Counted from the stretch's first letter, positions 45,896-54,918 are shown. The stretch: DNA of 64,000 nt from Brevundimonas mediterranea (GCF_014196125.1 NZ_JACIDA010000003.1:248001-312000); one strand, 5' to 3'. Numbers and translations: made by a program. Notes: a model not told the origin generated them from the letters alone.

Positions 45896-46236
45896 CCGGA
45901 ACCGCTTACAAGATCGTCGCCGCCGAGGAATGGCGCGCCGCCGTGGCCGAGGGCCGGTATGAAGGCTCCGCCGTCGATCTGGCGGACGGCTACATCCACA
46001 TGTCCACCGGCGAGCAACTGGTCGAGACCGCGCGCCGCCATTACGCGGGCCGCGACGATCTGATGCTGCTGACGGTCGATCTGACCCGGTTCGGCGCAGA
46101 TCTGGTGTGGGAGCCGTCGCGCGGCGGCGACCTGTTCCCGCATCTGTATGCGCCCCTGCCCGTCGCCGCCGTCACCGCCCTGCGCGCCTTCTCGGTCGCC
46201 GAGGACGGAGCCATGCTGTTCGAGGATCCGGCATGA
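45892..46236 (+). CDS. DUF952 family protein
   Basis: 114 residues. The family pattern YKIVAAEEWRAAVAEGRYEG, YIHMSTGEQLVETARRHYAG, LLTVDLTRFGADLVWEPSRG and FPHLYAPLPVAAVTALRAF is easy to see. Some members resemble ADP-ribosyl-acting folds, but the function is unknown. It overlaps sixA and pyrD by 4 bases each (ATGA), so the three are translationally coupled. Confidence 0.9.
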   Translation: MTGTAYKIVAAEEWRAAVAEGRYEGSAVDLADGYIHMSTGEQLVETARRHYAGRDDLMLLTVDLTRFGADLVWEPSRGGDLFPHLYAPLPVAAVTALRAFSVAEDGAMLFEDPA

Positions 46237-47282
46237 GCCCGCTGGCCGACTGGGGCGCCGCCGCCCTTCGCCGCCTCGATCCCGAGACCGCCCACCAGAT
46301 GGCGATCAAGGGCCTGGCCTTCGCCCCCCTGCCAGCCCCTGCGGACGACGATCCGATCCTGCACACGACGCTGGCGGGGCTCAGCCTGCCCAATCCCGTC
46401 GGCCTGGCCGCCGGTCTGGACAAGAATGGCGAGGCCCTGCGCGGCTTGTCGCGACTGGGTTTCGGCTTCGTCGAATGCGGCTCGGTCACGCCCCGCCCCC
46501 AGCCCGGCAATCCCAAGCCCCGCCTGTTCCGCCTGAGCGAGGACCGGGCGATCATCAACCGGATGGGCTTCAACAATGAAGGCCTGGAGGCCTTCGCCGC
46601 CCGTCTGGACCGCCGCCCGTCGGGCGTGGTGGTCGGCGCCAATCTCGGCGCCAACAAGGATACGGAGGACAAGGCCGCCGACTATGTCGCCGGCCTGCAG
46701 CGGCTGGCCGGCCGCGCCTCCTACTTCACCGTCAACATCTCCTCGCCCAACACGCCCGGTCTGCGCGCCCTGCAGGGGCGTGAACAGTTGGACGACCTGC
46801 TGGGCCGGATCGACGCCGCCCGCCCCGCCGACCCCGCCGCCCGCGTGCCGGTCTTCCTGAAGATCGCGCCCGACCTGATCGCCGACGAGATCGGCATGAT
46901 CGTCGAGGCCTCGCTGGCGCACCGGATCGACGGCCTGATCGTCTCCAACACCACCCTGGAACGGCCCGAGACCCTGCGATCCCCCGATGCGCATGAGACG
47001 GGCGGCCTGTCGGGCGCCCCGATCCGCCCGTTCGCGGAAAAGGCTCTGCGCGCCGCCGCCGAAGCCGCCCAGGGACGCCTGCCCCTGATCGCGGTCGGCG
47101 GGATCGACAGCGGGGCCGAGGCCTATGCCCGCATCCGTCTGGGGGCCAGCGCCGTTCAGGTCTATTCCGCCTTGATCTACGACGGGCCCGGTTTGATCAC
47201 CCGCATCAAGCGTGATCTGGCGGCGCGACTGCGCGCCGATGGTTTTTCCTCAATTTCGGCTGCTATCGGGGCCTCGCGTTGA
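46233..47282 (+). CDS. pyrD: Dihydroorotate dehydrogenase (quinone), class 2
   Basis: 349 residues. Oxidises dihydroorotate to orotate and feeds electrons to quinone at the inner membrane. LPNPVGLAAGLDKNGEAL and ECGSVTPRPQPGNPKPRLFR are FMN/barrel signatures; the active-site Ser is in TVNISSPNTPGLRALQ; IVSNTTLERP and AVGGIDSGAEAYARIRLGA close the barrel. The N-terminal helix (MSPLADWGAAALRRLDPETA) is the membrane-association segment of class 2 enzymes. Translationally coupled to DUF952 by ATGA. Confidence 0.97.
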   Translation: MSPLADWGAAALRRLDPETAHQMAIKGLAFAPLPAPADDDPILHTTLAGLSLPNPVGLAAGLDKNGEALRGLSRLGFGFVECGSVTPRPQPGNPKPRLFRLSEDRAIINRMGFNNEGLEAFAARLDRRPSGVVVGANLGANKDTEDKAADYVAGLQRLAGRASYFTVNISSPNTPGLRALQGREQLDDLLGRIDAARPADPAARVPVFLKIAPDLIADEIGMIVEASLAHRIDGLIVSNTTLERPETLRSPDAHETGGLSGAPIRPFAEKALRAAAEAAQGRLPLIAVGGIDSGAEAYARIRLGASAVQVYSALIYDGPGLITRIKRDLAARLRADGFSSISAAIGASR

Positions 47283-47354
47283 CAGAGCGTTAGCCTCGAT
47301 CTGCGTCTAGTACCGCCAAGCGAACGACCACGGTTCGTATTGCCGGGAAGCTGG

Positions 47355-49247
47355 ATGTCCAAGACGACCGCAGCCGACACCGCCACAAGCGGCTGGACCG
47401 TGGCCGCCCGCCATCGCCGCAGCAATCTGCTGCAGCGTTTGGCACTGGGGGCCGCCGTGGCCCTTGTCGTGACGCCCATGATCGGCTGGCGGATCTGTTT
47501 GGCCTGGTTCGCGGCCTATGGCCTGATGCAGGGCCTGGAGTTGCTCGCCTTCGCGCGCGTGAATCGTGAGGGCGACGGGAAGATCCCCCTGTGGGGCCGG
47601 GTGACGGCCTGCCTGAGCCTGTTCGCCAGCGCCTCGCTGTTCGGCAGTCTGTCGATTCCGATGTGGCTGATCGGCGGTCCGCTGGGCGGGGTCTGCGCGG
47701 CCCTGATGCTGCCGGCCCTGATGCTCTTCTCGATGATCAATTCGCCGCGCTCGAAATCGATACTGGTCTCCTCCCTGACGCCGCCGATGCTGTATCTGCT
47801 GGCGGTTCCCTTCCTGGCCGCCTGGTTCGGAGCGCCGCCGCCCTTGGTGATGACGGCCGCCGCAGCCGTGGTCCTGGTCATCTTCTTCACCATCATCAGC
47901 TGGCAGAAGATGAGCGAGGCGGCCGAAAACCAGATGCGCGCCCACGCCGAGGCCGAGCGCCTGCGTGTGAAGGCCGAAGAGAACCTGGTCGCCCACACGG
48001 CCTTCCTCGCCGCCATCGGCCACGATCTGCGCACCCCGATCGGCGCCATACTGACCGGCGCCGCCGAGCTGCAGGCGCTGGACGCGAACTCGCGATCCAA
48101 CGCCCATCTGATCACCGACGCCGGGCTGATGATGAAGGCTCTGCTGGACGACCTGCTGGATCACTCCAAGATCGGCGCCGGCCGGATGACGGTCGAGGCC
48201 GTCGATTTCGACCTGCGCGCCACGCTGGCCCAGACCTTGCGCCTGTGGCGCGGACCGATCGAGGCCAAGGGCCTGAAGCTGCGCGTCGAGGGCGCCGCGC
48301 GCATGCCCCGCAGCGTCAAGGGCGACGCCATGCGGATCCGTCAGGTGATGAACAACCTGATGTCCAATGCGGTGAAGTTCACGCCCCAGGGCCAGATCAT
48401 CCTGCGCCTGGACGCCTGGGCCGAGGACCCCTCCGGCTATTGTGTTCTGCTTGAGGTTCAGGACACCGGCCCCGGCATGACGGGCGATCAGCTGGCGCGC
48501 CTGTTCAACCCGTTCGACCAGACGGCCGAAGGCGTCAGCGCCCGGTATGGCGGCTCGGGCCTGGGCCTGGCGATCAGCCGCGACCTGGTCGAGTTGATGG
48601 GCGGCCGCCTGACGGCGCGCAGCACGCCGGGCCAGGGCGCCAGCTTCACCGTTTCCCTGAGCCTGCCCTTCGGCGAGGACGCCGCGCCGATCCTGGTTCC
48701 CGGCGACGACAGCCGTCTGGACATCGCCCTGGCCCTGGCGGCCAGGCCTCTGCCTGCGGAGCCGGACGCCGGAACGCCGCCGGCCGTCCCGCAGCACACC
48801 GACGCCTCGACGACGGCCGAAACCGCCGACCAGACCGACGACGAGCGTCCGCTGCGCCTGCTGGTGGTCGATGACCACGACATCAACCGTCGCGCCGTCC
48901 AACTGATCCTGCAGCCCCTCGGCTGCGACATCGTCACGGCGGCCGACGGCATGATCGCGCTGGAGCGCTGCGCCGAAACGGTCTTCGACGTCATCTTCAT
49001 GGATGTCCGCATGCCGGAGCTGGACGGGCGAGAGACCACCCGCCGCCTGCGCGCCGAGGGCGGCCCCAACGCCCGGACGCCGGTCGTCGCCGTCACCGCC
49101 GACACCGCCCCCGAAGACGTCGCCGCCTGTCAGGCCGCAGGCATGGCCTATTTCGTGTCCAAACCCCTGACTCCCCCGGCCTTGCTGGGCGCGTTGCAGC
49201 ATGTACTGGACGACTCCGCTCAGGCGGCCGAGATCGCCGCCGCCTGA
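47355..49247 (+). CDS. Membrane hybrid histidine kinase with receiver
   Basis: 630 residues. ATG 47355 follows GGGAAG; a TTG 15 bases upstream is the other option. Residues ~25-190 form several transmembrane helices (LALGAAVALVVTPMIGW, LFGSLSIPMWLIGGPLGG, VMTAAAAVVLVIFFTII). HisKA has the variant FLAAIGHDLRTPIGAIL, and HATPase_c has NNLMSNAVKF, DTGPGM, YGGSGLGLAISRDLVELMGG. The C-terminal receiver has LVVDDHDINRR and phosphosite FDVIFMDVRMPELDG. No periplasmic sensor domain is visible, so the signal may be sensed in the membrane. Confidence 0.94.
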   Translation: MSKTTAADTATSGWTVAARHRRSNLLQRLALGAAVALVVTPMIGWRICLAWFAAYGLMQGLELLAFARVNREGDGKIPLWGRVTACLSLFASASLFGSLSIPMWLIGGPLGGVCAALMLPALMLFSMINSPRSKSILVSSLTPPMLYLLAVPFLAAWFGAPPPLVMTAAAAVVLVIFFTIISWQKMSEAAENQMRAHAEAERLRVKAEENLVAHTAFLAAIGHDLRTPIGAILTGAAELQALDANSRSNAHLITDAGLMMKALLDDLLDHSKIGAGRMTVEAVDFDLRATLAQTLRLWRGPIEAKGLKLRVEGAARMPRSVKGDAMRIRQVMNNLMSNAVKFTPQGQIILRLDAWAEDPSGYCVLLEVQDTGPGMTGDQLARLFNPFDQTAEGVSARYGGSGLGLAISRDLVELMGGRLTARSTPGQGASFTVSLSLPFGEDAAPILVPGDDSRLDIALALAARPLPAEPDAGTPPAVPQHTDASTTAETADQTDDERPLRLLVVDDHDINRRAVQLILQPLGCDIVTAADGMIALERCAETVFDVIFMDVRMPELDGRETTRRLRAEGGPNARTPVVAVTADTAPEDVAACQAAGMAYFVSKPLTPPALLGALQHVLDDSAQAAEIAAA

Positions 49248-49654
49248 TCCCGGACATCCGCGACCAGCCGCTCGGCGAAGCCCGGCGTGCGCAGGTCGCA
49301 CTCCCAAACCGTCAGAACTCGCCAGCCGTCATCCCGCAATTGGGCCGTCACCCGCGCGTCGCGGACCCGGTTGCGATCGATCTTGCCGCTCCAGTATTCG
49401 GCGTTGGCCTTGGGCTTTCGCGATCCGCGCGCACAGTCGTGGCCGTGCCAGAAACAGCCGTGGACGAAGACGGCGATCTTGCGCCCCTTCATCATCACAT
49501 CCGGCCGACCGGCCAGGCCCTGGCCTCCCAGCCGATACCCGATCCCGGCCGCGCGCAGGATCCTGCGCACGGCCAGTTCCGGCGACGTGTCCCGCCCCTT
49601 CACGCTGCGCATCACCGCGCTGCGCTGTTCAGGGCTGAAGACGTCGGTGCTCAT
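49220..49654 (-). CDS. vsr: Very short patch repair endonuclease Vsr
   Basis: 144 residues. Vsr nicks beside T:G mismatches created by deamination of 5-methylcytosine. The core is intact: FSPEQRSAVMRSVKGRDTSP, YRLGGQGLAGRPDVMMKGRK, and FVHGCFWHGHDC with the catalytic His and zinc-binding Cys/His, completed by VWECDLR. ATG 49654 gives the normal length. Usually the gene sits beside a cytosine methylase; none is in this window. It overlaps the 3' end of the convergent kinase gene by 28 bases. Confidence 0.94.
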   Translation of the reverse strand: MSTDVFSPEQRSAVMRSVKGRDTSPELAVRRILRAAGIGYRLGGQGLAGRPDVMMKGRKIAVFVHGCFWHGHDCARGSRKPKANAEYWSGKIDRNRVRDARVTAQLRDDGWRVLTVWECDLRTPGFAERLVADVRDQAAAISAA

Positions 49655-49702
49655 GATTGATCCAGTCTCAAGTCGCGAAGCGGTAGCCTGGACCAACCAA
49701 TA

Positions 49703-50188
49703 TCAGAGCTGGGCCAGCAGGTGCTCGGCCGAAGACACCTTGAACTCGCCGCCCTGTTCGATGTTCAGCTGGGTGACCGTGCCGTCCTTGACCAGCATGG
49801 AATAACGCTGCGACCGCTGACCCAGGCCGAAGCCCGAGCCGTCCAGCACCAGACCCAGTTCGCGGGTCAGGTCGCCGTTGCCGTCGGCCAGCATGACGAT
49901 AGACTCGTCGTCGATGCCCTGGCTTTCCGCCCAAGCCTTCATGACGAAGGCGTCGTTGACCGAGATACAGGCGACCACGTCCACGCCCTTGCCCTTGATG
50001 GCCTCCAGATTGTCCTTGAAGCCCGGCAGGTGGCGGGCCGAGCAGGTGGGGGTGAAGGCGCCCGGCACGGCGAACAGGGCCACCGTCTTGCCGGCGAATA
50101 TGTCGGCCGTATTGACGGGCTTGGGGCCTTCGGCCGTCGCCCGGGCGAAGCTCGCGTTCGGAATCCGGTCGCCGATCTGGATGGTCAT
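49703..50188 (-). CDS. Peroxiredoxin, Prx5/AhpE-like (atypical 2-Cys or 1-Cys)
   Basis: 161 residues. Reduces peroxides in the cytoplasm. The peroxidatic cysteine is in VPGAFTPTCSARHLPGFKDN, the Prx5 signature. VVACISVNDAFVMKAWAESQ, LADGNGDLTRELGLVLDGSG and GLGQRSQRYSMLVKDG are typical of the Prx5 group. There is no other conserved Cys obvious, so glutathione or a thioredoxin-type reductant would resolve it. Stands alone after vsr on the same strand. Confidence 0.93.
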   Translation of the reverse strand: MTIQIGDRIPNASFARATAEGPKPVNTADIFAGKTVALFAVPGAFTPTCSARHLPGFKDNLEAIKGKGVDVVACISVNDAFVMKAWAESQGIDDESIVMLADGNGDLTRELGLVLDGSGFGLGQRSQRYSMLVKDGTVTQLNIEQGGEFKVSSAEHLLAQL

Positions 50189-50303
50189 GGGGCTCTCTCC
50201 GCGCGGGTTGGTTGGGTGCGCCCGCGACAGATAGACGTCGCCGCCGTCATCGCAAGCGTCAACGCCTTGCGCCCGCCCGTTTCACGCCCGATGATGGGTC
50301 ATC

Positions 50304-50873
50304 ATGACCGACGCCTCATCCTTAACGGGCCGTCTCCTGGTCGCCATGCCCGGCATCGGCGACCCCCGGTTCGAACACGCCGTCATCCTGATCTGCGCGC
50401 ACGGGCCGGATCACGCCATGGGACTGCGGATCGACCGCCCGGCCCCCGGCGTCGATCTGAAGACGGTTCTGGACAAGCTGGACGCGCCGGCGCCGGAAGA
50501 TTCCATCGGTCGGGTGGTCCTGATCGGCGGGCCTGTCGAACGTGAACGGGGCTTCGTGCTGCACACCGACGACTGGAGCACGGGCGACGACACCCTGCCC
50601 TTCGGCGACGGCCTGGCCATGACCGGAACGCGCGAAGCCCTGGCCGCCATGACCGACGCCGTGTCCGGCCCCCGGCGGTCGGCCCTGCTGCTCGGCTACG
50701 CCGGTTGGGGCGAGGGCCAGTTGGAGGATGAACTGGCCGAAAACGTCTGGCTGACCGCTGACGCCGACCTGGATCTGATTTTCGACGGCGACCACGAGTC
50801 CAAATGGGCCCGCGCCCTGGCCCGCATGGGCGTCGATGCGGGCCGGCTTTCCAGCCAGGGCGGGCGGGCCTGA
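50304..50873 (+). CDS. YqgE/AlgH family protein
   Basis: 189 residues. LTGRLLVAMPGIGDPRFEHA, VILICAHGPDHAMGLRIDRP, VVLIGGPVERERGFVLHTDD and LLGYAGWGEGQLEDELAENV, WLTADADLDLIFD are the classic family segments. YqgE is a conserved protein of unclear function, often near yqgF or thiol-redox genes; here it stands alone upstream of cheW. Confidence 0.95.
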   Translation: MTDASSLTGRLLVAMPGIGDPRFEHAVILICAHGPDHAMGLRIDRPAPGVDLKTVLDKLDAPAPEDSIGRVVLIGGPVERERGFVLHTDDWSTGDDTLPFGDGLAMTGTREALAAMTDAVSGPRRSALLLGYAGWGEGQLEDELAENVWLTADADLDLIFDGDHESKWARALARMGVDAGRLSSQGGRA

Positions 50874-50998
50874 AACCGGCTTCGGCCACGCCATCCGAAA
50901 CTTCGTCCGCATTAACGAAATCGCTAGGCTGGTGCGCGAGACTGGGGTCTGCCTCGGGATCAGCCAATCGGTCTGGCCCGGGTCGGGAGGAATTTGTG

Positions 50999-51451
50999 AT
51001 GCTGATTTCCAAGGGTGATCGTCGCGAACTGGTCGGCTTCCGCGTCGGCGAGCAAGCCTTCTGCATCGACATCACATCGGTGCTGGAAATCCGGGGCTGG
51101 ACGCCCACCACGCCCCTGCCCCGCGCGCCGGATTATATGAAGGGCGTCGTGAATCTTCGCGGCGTCGTCCTGCCCATAATCGACCTGGCGGCGCGTCTCG
51201 GCCTGCCGACCAAGGAACCCTCGGCCCGTCACGCCATCATGGTGGTGAAATGCGGCTCGCGCACCGTCGGCCTTCTGGTCGAGGCCGTGTCGGACATCGT
51301 CGAACTGGACGACGGGATGCGCCAACAGACGCCTGACATGGGCGACGACGGCGGCCCCGGCGTGATCGCCGGCATATTCGCCGTCGACGGCGAGATGATC
51401 AGCCTGCTGGACCTGGACAATGTCCTGCCGCCGCTGGCGGAAGCCGCCTGA
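50999..51451 (+). CDS. CheW-like chemotaxis coupling protein
   Basis: 150 residues, a single CheW domain: LVGFRVGEQAFCIDITSVLE, DYMKGVVNLRGVVLPIIDLA, HAIMVVKCGSRTVGLLVEAV, SDIVELDD. CheW links receptors to the kinase CheA. GGAGGAA lies about 8 bases before the start; GTG 50996 is a one-codon longer alternative. No receptor, cheA or cheY adjoins, so it is an orphan coupling protein, common in Caulobacteraceae. Confidence 0.93.
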   Translation: MLISKGDRRELVGFRVGEQAFCIDITSVLEIRGWTPTTPLPRAPDYMKGVVNLRGVVLPIIDLAARLGLPTKEPSARHAIMVVKCGSRTVGLLVEAVSDIVELDDGMRQQTPDMGDDGGPGVIAGIFAVDGEMISLLDLDNVLPPLAEAA

Positions 51452-51482
51452 ATCCTGACCTGCCGCTAGAGCAGATCTGAAA

Positions 51483-51508
51483 ACGGCCGGGGATCGCTCC
51501 CCGGCCGT
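51483..51508 (-). terminator. Rho-independent terminator between cheW and the outer-membrane protein gene
   Basis: ACGGCCGGGGA (51483-51493) and TCCCCGGCCGT (51498-51508) pair perfectly over a 4-base loop. The minus strand continues TTTTCAG, so it mainly serves the outer-membrane protein gene; it may also act on cheW. Confidence 0.85.
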
Positions 51509-51532
51509 CGTCATGTCTGGCGATCGCCGGAC

Positions 51533-52366
51533 CTAGAAGCGGTAGTTCATCCCGATACGAACGGCGTGATTTCCGAATCGGCCGTTGCCGCGCGTCATGT
51601 CGGTGCCGGTGGTGTTCGGCGCCAGGATGAACGGGTTGGCGGCGGGCGTCGTGCCGGTGTTGCCGACGCGGATCACCGGGCTGTCCACGTCCAGCGACGT
51701 GTAGAGATATTCCCCGCTGACAGTCAGGCCGCGACCCAGGGCGTATTCCATGCCGCCCCCGGCCTGCCAGCCGTCGCCGTCATCGGACTCGCTGGTTTCG
51801 GTGAAGCTGTTGGCGGTGTTCGAGGTGCGGAACTTGTTCTCGAACTTGCCGTAGGCGTAGCCGCCGGTGGCGTAGATCAGCGCCGGACCCATGGCGTAGC
51901 CCAGCCTGGCGCGCACGGCCGCCGTGCTCTCCAGTTCGCGGGTGAAGCTGTAGAAGGCCGGGGTGGTGCTGAAGCCCGTCACCGTGTCCTGGACATTGTT
52001 GACGGTGTATTCGGCCAGGGCGCCGACGACGATATTGCCGAACTGCATGTCATAGCCGCCGCGCACGCCCGCTTCGACGCCGTCATTGTCGTCCTTGCAG
52101 CCTGTGTCCGGACCGGTGCTGGTCGCCGCGCCGCCGCAGAAGCCGGGGCTGAAGGCGTTCTCGCCGGCCGCCGTCGTGACCGGGTCGCCGTAGTTTCCAT
52201 CCAGGTTGCGGTCGAAACGCAGGATCTCGTCGCCGTCGTCGTTCGATTGATTATAGCCGCCGAAGATTCCGACATAGGGACCGGACCAGTCGGGCGCTGT
52301 GGATTGGGCCAGGGCCGGGGTCGAGACCAGGGCCAGCGCCAGGGCGCTACAGGCGAGCTTCATCAT
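51533..52366 (-). CDS. Outer-membrane beta-barrel protein (Omp25/OmpA-like small porin family)
   Basis: 277 residues. GAAGGAA precedes the ATG by 5 bases. The signal peptide (MMKLACSALALALVSTPALA) is followed by a barrel beginning WSGPYVGIFGGYNQSNDDGD and ending HAVRIGMNYRF with the terminal Phe signal. Internal strands alternate aromatic and glycine residues (YDMQFGNIVVGALAEY, ARLGYAMGPALIYATGGYAY, YALGRGLTVSGEYLYTSLD). Two cysteines in a loop (GFCGGAATSTG, GCKDD) may pair. Probably a structural or porin protein; the ligand is unknown. Confidence 0.9.
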   Translation of the reverse strand: MMKLACSALALALVSTPALAQSTAPDWSGPYVGIFGGYNQSNDDGDEILRFDRNLDGNYGDPVTTAAGENAFSPGFCGGAATSTGPDTGCKDDNDGVEAGVRGGYDMQFGNIVVGALAEYTVNNVQDTVTGFSTTPAFYSFTRELESTAAVRARLGYAMGPALIYATGGYAYGKFENKFRTSNTANSFTETSESDDGDGWQAGGGMEYALGRGLTVSGEYLYTSLDVDSPVIRVGNTGTTPAANPFILAPNTTGTDMTRGNGRFGNHAVRIGMNYRF

Positions 52367-52500
52367 GGGAATTCCTTCGTGCAAACGCGGGCTCGAAAGT
52401 CCCCGCGGCAGCCGGAAAGCCTGGCGTCGGCCTATGTTCCTCACCCGTCATGTCGCCAAATGTCACGGCATCCGGCGCACAGAGTCCGACGTAGCCGGCC

Positions 52501-54222
52501 CTATCGCGTCGCCAGCGACACCATCAGCAGCACGACCAGGACCAGGCACAGCCCCTGCCAGAACCGCACCGGATCACGCTCGATCAACGACAACGGGCGC
52601 GGCGCGGGGGCGGCGGCGGCGCTGCCCGTCTCCAGCACATGGATCAGTTCCTCCACGTCCTCGAACCGCTCATCCGGATCGACGGCGACGGCGCGCATGA
52701 CGGCGGCCTCCAGCCAGGCGGGCATGTCCGGCCGGCGACGGCCCAAGGATACGGGCGCGCGGTCAAAACGCGGCGCGTCCGACGGATCCACCTCGCCCCA
52801 CGGATAGGCGCCGGTGAACAGCCGGTACAGGGTCACGCCCAGGGCGAACTGGTCGGTGGCGGCGTTCCCGCTCTCGCCGTCATACATCTCGGGCGCCTTG
52901 TAGCCGGGGGTGCCTGGCGCCTCGGCCTCGGCGAACTCCTCGGCCCGCTTCAGCCGCGCCACGCCCAGATCGACCAGCTTCAGCCCGCCGTTCGCCTCCA
53001 GGATCACATTGTCCGGCTTGATGTCGCGGTGCGTCACCCCCGCCCGGTGCAGGGCCGCCACGCCCCGCGCCAGTTTCAGGGCCACGCCGATCCCTTCGGC
53101 GATCTCGAACGGCCCGTCCTCGGCCAGCCGCGCATGCAGGGTCTGACCCTGATAGAAGGGCTGGACGATATAGAGCCGGCTTTGTCGTCCCGCATCCAGG
53201 CTCAGCACCTTGCCGACGAAGGGGCTGTCGATGCGCCGCCCGATGAAGGCTTCGCGCAGGAAGGCCGTCCGCGCGCCCCGTTCCGACACGGCTGCAGGCT
53301 TGGGAAACTTCAGCACCACCCTTTCGTCGCTGGATCGGGCGTCGCCGGACCGCGCGTCCACGGACCGCGCCAGGAACAGCCGGGTGTAGCGGCCGTCCGC
53401 CACCAGCCGCTCCAGATGGAACCCGTCGACCGTCTCGCCCTGTTTCGGCGGCGACAGGATGGCCAGGCCCTCGGCCTCGGCGGTGATCGCCTCCCAGTCG
53501 GGCGCCCCGATCCCCATGACGTCGATGACCAGGACGGTCGCGTTGTCCCGCGCCCCCGCCTCGGCCACCTCGGCCAGAATGGCCTGGGCGTCGGCGTCGG
53601 GCGATCCGCGCCGCGCCAGCAGCCTCGCCAGCGCCTCGTCCGTCAGCACCCCGTGAACCCCGTCCGTGGTCAGCAGCAGCCGGTCGTGCGGCGCCAGACC
53701 GACATGGCGCACGTCCAGCTTGACGTCCGCCTCGATCCCGACGGCCCGGTACAGCACATGGCTCAGCCCTTGCTGCGCCCGGGTGTGATCCTCGGTCAGG
53801 CGGGTCAGCACTCCGTCGCGGAAATGCCAGGCCCGGCTGTCCCCCACGTGCAGGGCCACAGCCTCCCGCCCCCGCAGGATCAGGGCGGTGAAGGTGGTCG
53901 CCGCCGCCTCCATGATCGGATCGATCTTGCCCCTTGCATGGAGCCAGCGGTTGAAGCCCCGCAGCGCCTTGATCCCATTGGCGGCGATGCCGTTCAGCGG
54001 ATTCTGGTCCAGATAGCCGTCGATGAAGCTGCGCGTCGTCAGCTCGGCCGCCATCCGCCCGGCCTTCGAGCCCGACACCCCGTCGGCGATGACCGCCACG
54101 ACCCCATGCTCGCGCTGCTCGGCCGGCGTGCCCAGATGCACGCCGCCGAAATCCTGATTGTCCGCCTTCGGCCCCTGTGCAGTGGCGAAACCGGCGGCGA
54201 TCTCCAGTCTGGCGTCGGTCAT
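52501..54222 (-). CDS. PP2C phosphatase-Ser/Thr kinase fusion with C-terminal anchor
   Basis: 573 residues. The N-terminal PP2C domain (about 1-240) has IADGVSGSKAGRMAAELTTR, HVGDSRAWHF, LTTDGVHG and ARDNATVLVIDV, the metal-binding aspartates. The kinase domain (about 265-520) has GITHRD-type GVTHRDIKPDN, LKLVDLGVARL (DLG for DFG), and YKAPEMYDGESGNAATDQFA. The last 20 residues (FWQGLCLVLVVLLMVSLATR) form a single membrane helix, so it is a tail-anchored protein facing the cytoplasm. Similar fusions are often next to nitrate-assimilation genes; here a TetR gene lies 19 bases upstream. Confidence 0.93.
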   Translation of the reverse strand: MTDARLEIAAGFATAQGPKADNQDFGGVHLGTPAEQREHGVVAVIADGVSGSKAGRMAAELTTRSFIDGYLDQNPLNGIAANGIKALRGFNRWLHARGKIDPIMEAAATTFTALILRGREAVALHVGDSRAWHFRDGVLTRLTEDHTRAQQGLSHVLYRAVGIEADVKLDVRHVGLAPHDRLLLTTDGVHGVLTDEALARLLARRGSPDADAQAILAEVAEAGARDNATVLVIDVMGIGAPDWEAITAEAEGLAILSPPKQGETVDGFHLERLVADGRYTRLFLARSVDARSGDARSSDERVVLKFPKPAAVSERGARTAFLREAFIGRRIDSPFVGKVLSLDAGRQSRLYIVQPFYQGQTLHARLAEDGPFEIAEGIGVALKLARGVAALHRAGVTHRDIKPDNVILEANGGLKLVDLGVARLKRAEEFAEAEAPGTPGYKAPEMYDGESGNAATDQFALGVTLYRLFTGAYPWGEVDPSDAPRFDRAPVSLGRRRPDMPAWLEAAVMRAVAVDPDERFEDVEELIHVLETGSAAAAPAPRPLSLIERDPVRFWQGLCLVLVVLLMVSLATR

Positions 54223-54241
54223 GGGTCTCACTGTTCCCCGT

Positions 54242-54763
54242 TCAACGAACGCCGACAAGGGCCTTGGCGAGGGCGTCTGAACCGCAAGAAACTTCGCCGA
54301 CCAGCCATGTGTGCAACATAACGAGTTGGCGGGCCGCTGCACCTCTGGCGGCAAGCGACGCAGGAACCCCCTCAGCGACACGGGATTCGGCAAACCCTTC
54401 TATCATCGCGGCCAGTCTGCGCTGAAGCCGCGCCGACAATGGGGGCTCGAAAAGGTGACGAACGAGCGCGCGCCTTTCCCAAAGGTGATCCAGCATAATA
54501 CGCAAGCGCGCGGTATTGCCCCGTCCTGCGCCGGCCAGCGCCAAGGGCGCGAGGATCGGCTCCACGACGGCTTCGAGCACCGCCGTCTTGCTGGGGAAAT
54601 GCTCATAAAAGGTCGACCGGCCGACGCCGGCGGCCTGGATCAAATCCGTCGTCCGGATGGCGGCGTACCGCCGATCAGACATCAGGCGGATCAGGGCGTC
54701 CGTGATCGCCTGCCGCGTCTTCTTGCGGCGCCCGTCGCCATCTTGCGTCTCGTCTTCGATCAT
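54242..54763 (-). CDS. TetR/AcrR-family transcriptional regulator
   Basis: 173 residues. The N-terminal HTH reads KTRQAITDALIRLMSDRRYA, TTDLIQAAGVGRSTFYEHFP, SKTAVLEAVVEPIL. The C-terminal ligand domain is shorter than average and has ARQLVMLHTWLVGEVSCGS. It is upstream of, and probably co-transcribed with, the phosphatase-kinase fusion, and divergent from a VOC gene 155 bases away. The inverted repeat at 54811-54844 is a candidate operator. Confidence 0.92.
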   Translation of the reverse strand: MIEDETQDGDGRRKKTRQAITDALIRLMSDRRYAAIRTTDLIQAAGVGRSTFYEHFPSKTAVLEAVVEPILAPLALAGAGRGNTARLRIMLDHLWERRALVRHLFEPPLSARLQRRLAAMIEGFAESRVAEGVPASLAARGAAARQLVMLHTWLVGEVSCGSDALAKALVGVR

Positions 54764-54810
54764 GCCGACAACCTAGACGACCCGAGGCGCAGCAGTCAGG
54801 GCTTTCCAGG

Positions 54811-54844
54811 GTTTCCGGACAAGATGGACCGACTGTTCGGAAAC
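54811..54844. promoter_or_regulatory. Inverted repeat in the TetR/VOC divergent promoter region
   Basis: GTTTCCGGAC (54811-54820) and GTTCGGAAAC (54835-54844) pair at 9 of 10 positions with a 14-base spacer. It lies between the divergent TetR and VOC starts and could serve TetR autoregulation. Confidence 0.5.
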
Positions 54845-54918
54845 GGCCGAATAGCGGGACGCGCGGGTTTCGCGAGGATCGGACACACGGCATCATCGAC
54901 CCTTAATCGGAGCCGCCA

